Origin: Yoonia sp.
Lineage (GTDB): Bacteria; Pseudomonadota; Alphaproteobacteria; Rhodobacterales; Rhodobacteraceae
Length of the DNA stretch: 5,773 nucleotides
Assembly: GCA_028822885.1 (NCBI GenBank)
Contig: JAPKCP010000209.1
Span: 1 to 5,773 of the forward strand
Direction: 5' to 3'
In this document: positions 4,821 through 5,773 of the stretch, in pieces
Position numbering within the stretch: the stretch's first letter is position 1
Layout: each line of letters opens with the position of its first letter
Translations under genes and position numbers: made by a program
Notes under the pieces: model-generated
The model's database searches: none
The model's input: only the letters and a program-made list of their open reading frames with translations
Told to the model about the DNA's origin: nothing

Positions 4821-5773
4821 ATGGCCAACGGCAACTTGGATATACCCGCAAAACCAACCGAAGATATTTCTGTTCGTGAGGTTTTTGGCATCGATTCTGA
4901 CATGAAGGTCAAAGGCTTTGCTGAAAAAGCTGACCGCGTTCCAGATATTGACCCAACCTACAAGTTTGACCCTGATACGACCTTGGCGATTCTTGCGGGC
5001 TTTGGCTATAACCGTCGCGTGATGATCCAAGGGTACCACGGCACAGGCAAGTCGACGCACATCGAGCAAGTCGCTGCCCGTCTAAACTGGCCCTCTGTGC
5101 GTGTGAACCTTGATAGCCACATTTCCCGCATCGACCTGATCGGAAAAGACGCGATCAAACTGCGCGACGGCGTTCAGGTCACTGAATTCCACGAAGGCAT
5201 CTTGCCATGGGCACTGCGCAATCCTGTTGCGATTGTGTTTGATGAATATGATGCGGGCCGCGCAGATGTAATGTTTGTGATCCAGCGTGTTCTGGAAGCA
5301 GACGGCAAACTGACCCTGATGGATCAGAACGAGATTATCACGCCGCACCCATCCTTTCGCTTATTTGCGACGGCCAACACCGTAGGCCTTGGCGACACGA
5401 CGGGCCTGTATCATGGCACACAGCAGATCAACCAAGCCCAGATGGACCGTTGGTCCTTAGTCGCGACATTGAACTACCTGTCCCACGACGCCGAAGCGGC
5501 CATCGTTCTGTCCAAATCCGCGACCTACAACACCGCAGAAGGCCGCAAGCAGATTTCCCAGATGGTCACAGTCGCCGACCTTACACGGACTGCGTTTATG
5601 AACGGTGATTTGTCCACCGTGATGTCGCCCCGCACGGTCCTTGCATGGGCTGAAAATGCCCGCATCTTCCAAGACATCGGATATGCTTTCCGCCTGTCGT
5701 TCCTCAACAAATGTGACGAGCTTGAGCGCCAAACAGTGGCTGAGTTCTACCAGCGCTGCTTTAACGAAGAACT
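4821..5773 (+). CDS. cobS: Aerobic cobaltochelatase subunit CobS (partial, last residues off the right edge)
   Basis: 317 codons are present and the frame is open at the window edge. CobS proteins are about 327-330 residues, so only some ten residues are missing. CobS is the AAA+ ATPase of the CobNST cobaltochelatase, which inserts cobalt into hydrogenobyrinic acid a,c-diamide in the oxygen-dependent cobalamin pathway. CobS forms a ring with CobT that drives the large subunit CobN; all act in the cytoplasm. Seen: the N-terminal segment SVREVFGIDSD (17-27), Walker A GYHGTGKST (71-79), Walker B VAIVFDEYD (136-144), a sensor-1-like ATANT (183-187), GLGDTTGLYHGTQQINQAQM (189-208) and a likely arginine finger at Arg210 (QMDRW). 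All catalytic positions are intact. GAGAAGG (4805-4811) lies nine bases before the ATG. No B12 riboswitch is evident in the 259-base upstream gap. cobT is expected next, beyond the window. Confidence 0.97.
   Translation, partial: MANGNLDIPAKPTEDISVREVFGIDSDMKVKGFAEKADRVPDIDPTYKFDPDTTLAILAGFGYNRRVMIQGYHGTGKSTHIEQVAARLNWPSVRVNLDSHISRIDLIGKDAIKLRDGVQVTEFHEGILPWALRNPVAIVFDEYDAGRADVMFVIQRVLEADGKLTLMDQNEIITPHPSFRLFATANTVGLGDTTGLYHGTQQINQAQMDRWSLVATLNYLSHDAEAAIVLSKSATYNTAEGRKQISQMVTVADLTRTAFMNGDLSTVMSPRTVLAWAENARIFQDIGYAFRLSFLNKCDELERQTVAEFYQRCFNEE

Noticed and set aside
4638..5069. 143-codon minus-strand open frame opposite the start of cobS
   Set aside because: It covers the cobS promoter region and N-terminus, which are clearly coding on the plus strand, and shows no recognisable domain.

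Overview
The window looks like a piece of an alphaproteobacterial chromosome, most likely from the Rhodobacterales (Roseobacter group). The evidence is a 503-residue GatB of the alphaproteobacterial type, an aerobic-type cobaltochelatase subunit CobS, and a bolA / J-domain gene pair close to cobS, an arrangement I recall from alphaproteobacteria. GC content is moderate and codon use looks even across the genes. I see no mobile element, CRISPR array, tRNA or rRNA.

Layout, left to right. 1-822 (minus): a secreted lytic transglycosylase whose C-terminal end lies beyond the left edge. It diverges from gatB (952-2463, plus), which encodes subunit B of the Asp/Glu-tRNA amidotransferase. A 261-base gap follows, holding a nested hairpin and a good sigma70-type promoter for a small DUF4177 protein (2725-3117, plus). 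That gene's stop codon abuts the stop codon of the convergent bolA (3118-3372, minus). bolA diverges from a J-domain protein with a possible N-terminal zinc site (3451-4092, plus). That gene converges on a four-helix membrane protein of unknown function (4138 region to 4561, minus), with a stem-loop between them. After a second divergent gap (4562-4820), cobS (4821 to the right edge, plus) runs out of the window about ten residues before its expected end.

How the genes relate. Most neighbours are divergent or convergent, so there is little operon structure inside the window. cobS probably begins a cobS-cobT unit continuing to the right. GatB serves translation and the transglycosylase serves the cell wall; they share only an intergenic region. 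BolA (Fe-S trafficking or regulation), the J-domain protein (probable DnaK co-chaperone) and CobS (AAA+ motor for cobalt insertion) are grouped by position. A functional link among them is only inference.

Nothing here is a clear undescribed system. The points most worth a second look are the J-domain protein's Cys/His-rich front half, the unrecognised membrane protein placed between it and cobS, the inverted repeat between that gene and cobS, and the nested hairpin upstream of the DUF4177 gene.
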